In this document: in pieces, positions 29,978-32,239 of the stretch
Numbering within the stretch: position 1 is the first letter of the stretch
Layout: each line of letters begins with the position of its first letter
NCBI RefSeq assembly: GCF_000308835.1
Contig: NZ_BAGN01000197.1
Coordinates: 1 to 32,239 of the forward strand
DNA length: 32,239 nucleotides
Source of the DNA: Nocardia vinacea NBRC 16497
GTDB taxonomy: Bacteria; Actinomycetota; Actinomycetes; Mycobacteriales; Mycobacteriaceae
Direction: 5' to 3'
Made by a program: the position numbers and the translations under genes
Notes under the pieces: generated by a model
Database searches by the model: none
What the model was told of the DNA's origin: nothing
Seen by the model: only the letters and a program-made list of their open reading frames with translations

Positions 29978-30706
29978 ATGGCGGATACCCGTCCTTCGAT
30001 CGCCCGCTATCTGCGGGAACGCCGGGAAGCCGCTGGACTGACCCAGGCGGCGATGGCCGTGGCCACCGGATTCCCGCAGACGGTGATCCAGGATTTCGAA
30101 CAGGGCGTGGTCGCGCCGACCTCTGCGACGCTGGGCAGGTTGTTCGATGCGCTGGGTGTACCGGTGTTCTACCGCGACCACATCGTGAGTCTCACGCAGG
30201 CGAGCCAGTTTCCGGAGACCTTCGGCCCGGTGCCGAGCGTGCCCCTGCCCACCGATCTGCGCACTTTGCGCGGCCTTGCCCAGCCCGCCTGGTTCCAGAT
30301 CGTCCCGACCTTCGATCTGGTCGCCGCGAACTCCGCTTACCTGCGGCTATTTCCCGGACTCGAGCCCGGCGACAATATCCTCGAGTGGACGATGCTGAAT
30401 CCGGAGGCCAGACAGGCCGTGCACGAGTGGCATAAGGAAGCGCATCTGATGGTCTACGCGCTGCGGATGATGGCGCCGGGGTTGGTGCCGCCGGAGCGGC
30501 TGGACAAGATCATCTCTGCCTGCCGGTCGGCACCGGAGTGGGAGCAACTGTGGCTCACCGATGTCGCACCGGCCGATATCGCCAGGCCATGGATCCACGT
30601 GCGCGATCCGGCCCGCCGCGAACTGCGCCGAATGACATTGAACGTCTTCATGTCCGAATTCCCGCGGCGACCATGGTGGATGTACACCCTGGTACCAACC
30701 GACTGA
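29978..30706 (+). CDS. XRE-family regulator with MmyB-like ligand-binding domain
   Basis: 242-residue DNA-binding protein. The N-terminal helix-turn-helix covers about 8-62 (LRERREAAGLTQAAMAVATG, then PQTVIQDFEQGVVAPTSATL). The C-terminal MmyB-like (MLTR) domain covers about 100-235, with PAWFQIVPTFDLVAANSAYL, LFPGLEPGDNILEW and DPARRELRRMTLNVF. These regulators usually act on a neighbouring oxidoreductase or exporter gene; the convergent MFS gene is the nearest candidate, but no shared promoter exists. The ATG at 29978 with AGGAGG 9 nt upstream is clearly better than a frame extension to 29912. The DLVAANSAYLRLF segment resembles the PAS-like pocket that may bind fatty acids in relatives. 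Confidence 0.9.
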   Translation: MADTRPSIARYLRERREAAGLTQAAMAVATGFPQTVIQDFEQGVVAPTSATLGRLFDALGVPVFYRDHIVSLTQASQFPETFGPVPSVPLPTDLRTLRGLAQPAWFQIVPTFDLVAANSAYLRLFPGLEPGDNILEWTMLNPEARQAVHEWHKEAHLMVYALRMMAPGLVPPERLDKIISACRSAPEWEQLWLTDVAPADIARPWIHVRDPARRELRRMTLNVFMSEFPRRPWWMYTLVPTD

Positions 30707-30798
30707 ACCCCTGGCGGCCCGGCTCGCCACCCAGGCGGCCATTCATCGGCCCGAATGCGTGACCTGGGTGCGGTGCTCGATCCGGCCGGCAAATGACA

Positions 30799-30834
30799 AC
30801 GGGGCCGATCCTCGCCGTTGAGGATCGGCCCCGT
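30799..30834. terminator. Bidirectional 15-bp stem-loop between XRE and MFS genes
   Basis: ACGGGGCCGATCCTC (30799-30813) pairs perfectly with GAGGATCGGCCCCGT (30820-30834) around a 6-nt loop. It lies between convergent gene ends (30706 and 30861). The preceding 92 bp (30707-30798) are GC-rich and show no recognisable gene. Confidence 0.85.
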
Positions 30835-30860
30835 GGCCGTTCGGGCTCGTGACCCGATGA

Positions 30861-32239
30861 TCAGGCGTGCCCGGCCTTATCGGCGGCATCGGCCGCCTTG
30901 CGCATCGGAATGACCAGCGTGAGCACGATGGCGACCAGGGCTGCGGCCGTGGCGATCAGGAAGGTGGTGTGGAAGCCGTCGCGCGAGGGCAGTACATGCG
31001 AGCCGAGCTGCATCGTCATATGGGCGAGCACCACGCTCATCACCGCCGCCGAGGTCGAGGTGCCGATCGAGCGCATCAGCGAATTGAGGCCGTTGGCCGC
31101 GGCAGTCTCCGTGAGCGGCACCGCGCCCATGATCAGCGCGGGCATCGCGGCATAGGCCAGACCCACACCACCCGCGACGATCATCGCCGCGATCATCAGC
31201 TCCCAGACGCTGTTCATCAGCACTACGGCACACAGATAACCGATCGCGATCACCGCCGAACCGAGCGCCAGCGTGACCTTCGGGCCGCGCGCCGCCGACA
31301 GCCGCGCCGAGACCGGCGACAGCAGGATCATCACGAATCCCGTTGGGGCCAGCGCCAATCCGGCGTTGACCATGGACAGGCCGAAGCCGTAACCGGTCTG
31401 TTCCGGCGCCATCATCAGCTGCGGGAAGGTCAGCGACATGGCGTAGAGCGCGAAACCGACCGCGATGGAAGCGAGGTTGGTGAACAGCACGCGCGGCCGC
31501 GCCGAGACCCGCAGGTCGACCAGCGGCGAGCGCTGCTTCAGTTCGAAGAACCCCCAGATCAGGAATACCACCAGAGACAGCGCGAACAGGCCGAGCGTGC
31601 TCGCACTGCCCCAGCCCCAGTCCGCACCCTTGGTGATCGGAATCAGCAAGGCCAGCAACGCAATCGACAGTCCGACCGCACCACCGAAATCGAAACGCGC
31701 CGGCGTGCGCACCGGCGACTCCGGTACGAAGACGAAAACCAGTGCGGCACAGACGACGCCCAGCCCGGCAGCGGTCCAGAACAGCATGTGCCAGTCCGCA
31801 TTCTGCGCGATCGCCGCCGCCAGCGGCAGGCCGAGCGCGCCACCGACACCGAGTGTCGCACTCATGATCGCCATCGCGGAGCCGACCTTCTCGGCGGGCA
31901 ATTCGTCACGCATGATGCTGATGCCGAGCGGGATCGCGCCGACCGCCGCGCCCTGCAGCGAGCGCCCGATGATTTCCGGCGCCAGCGCGGAGGACAGCGC
32001 GCACACCACCGAACCGGCGACCATCGACACCAGATTGGCGAACAGCACCCGGCGCTTGCCGAACATATCGCCGAGTCGGCCACTGATCGGGGTCGCGACG
32101 GCACCGGCCAGCAGGGCCGCCGTGATCACCCAGGACGCATTGGACGCCGAGGTGTCCAACAGCGTCGGCAGCGTGGGAATGATCGGAATGACCAGCGTCT
32201 GCATCAGCGATACCACGACACCGACCATGCCGAGGGTCG
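30861..32239 (-). CDS. MFS multidrug exporter, DHA2-type (5' end beyond window)
   Basis: Drug:H+ antiporter of the major facilitator superfamily, EmrB/QacA-like 14-helix group. At least 459 codons are visible, and the frame stays open to the right edge, so the true start and the first helix are probably missing; the ATG at 32226-32228 lies inside what looks like helix one (TLGMVGVVVSLMQTL). Motif A appears as GRLGDMFGKRRVLF after helix 2, and motif C-like glycines as SATLGVGGALGLPLAAAI in helix 5. The C-terminus ends in a charged KAADAADKAGHA tail. Substrate unknown. It is convergent with the XRE regulator and separated from it by a strong stem-loop. Confidence 0.9.
   Translation of the reverse strand, partial: TLGMVGVVVSLMQTLVIPIIPTLPTLLDTSASNASWVITAALLAGAVATPISGRLGDMFGKRRVLFANLVSMVAGSVVCALSSALAPEIIGRSLQGAAVGAIPLGISIMRDELPAEKVGSAMAIMSATLGVGGALGLPLAAAIAQNADWHMLFWTAAGLGVVCAALVFVFVPESPVRTPARFDFGGAVGLSIALLALLIPITKGADWGWGSASTLGLFALSLVVFLIWGFFELKQRSPLVDLRVSARPRVLFTNLASIAVGFALYAMSLTFPQLMMAPEQTGYGFGLSMVNAGLALAPTGFVMILLSPVSARLSAARGPKVTLALGSAVIAIGYLCAVVLMNSVWELMIAAMIVAGGVGLAYAAMPALIMGAVPLTETAAANGLNSLMRSIGTSTSAAVMSVVLAHMTMQLGSHVLPSRDGFHTTFLIATAAALVAIVLTLVIPMRKAADAADKAGHA

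Noticed and set aside
30707..30798. Coding-like GC-rich stretch after the XRE regulator
   Set aside because: Several frames are open but none has a start with a ribosome site or a recognisable motif.
1..32239. CRISPR array, insertion sequence, tRNA or attachment site
   Set aside because: No regularly spaced repeats, transposase or integrase motifs, or tRNA cloverleaf were seen; the only repeats are the coupling cassettes and short inverted or tandem repeats listed.

Overview
The window is high-GC actinobacterial chromosome, most likely from a mycolic-acid-containing genus such as Nocardia (inference). The markers are mycothiol synthesis (mshB), F420 synthesis (fbiC), the PIM/LAM-related pair lpqW and pimE, a two-[Fe-S]-cluster mycobacterial-type ferredoxin, and a gene order that follows the Mycobacterium tuberculosis Rv1157c-Rv1188 block. 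No rRNA, tRNA, CRISPR array, transposase or phage gene was seen.

Layout. Positions 1-6300, minus strand: fbiC, ferredoxin fdxA, dapC, then pruA and a proline dehydrogenase that runs off the left edge. Positions 6465-10769, plus strand: a coupled pair of bacterial-PH membrane proteins (YdbS/YdbT type) and a KimA-type potassium importer, with an alpha/beta-hydrolase relic between them. Positions 10881-17720, minus strand, transcribed from the right: typA, lpqW, mshB, an L-asparagine-type permease, a 52-codon gene, a 27-codon coupling cassette and an Rv1171-like membrane protein. Positions 17875-18562, plus strand: a 58-residue Lys/Cys-rich protein, two tandem copies of the same kind of cassette, then phhB. 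The 3' end of phhB overlaps pimE, which lies on the minus strand.

Positions 20065-24294 hold envelope or secreted proteins: an Ala/Pro-rich secreted protein, a striking Ser-every-third-residue repeat protein, a Tat-exported DUF1906 protein (Rv2525c-like), an internally duplicated 382-residue protein of unknown function, and a membrane-anchored CHAP-domain protein. Positions 24511-28085 encode a complete osmoprotectant-type ABC importer (permease, ATPase, permease, binding lipoprotein) in one overlapping operon. Positions 28127-32239 carry a mycothiol-dependent-isomerase-like (DinB-fold) gene divergent from a WYL regulator, an MmyB-like XRE regulator, and an MFS exporter cut by the right edge.

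The items most worth a second look are the SxxSxx repeat protein (20980-21357), the 84-nt translational-coupling cassettes (11297-11380 and 18106-18269), the small Lys/Cys-rich protein (17875-18051) and the duplicated unknown protein (22323-23471). Strong stem-loops mark most convergent gene ends. They lack a U-tract.
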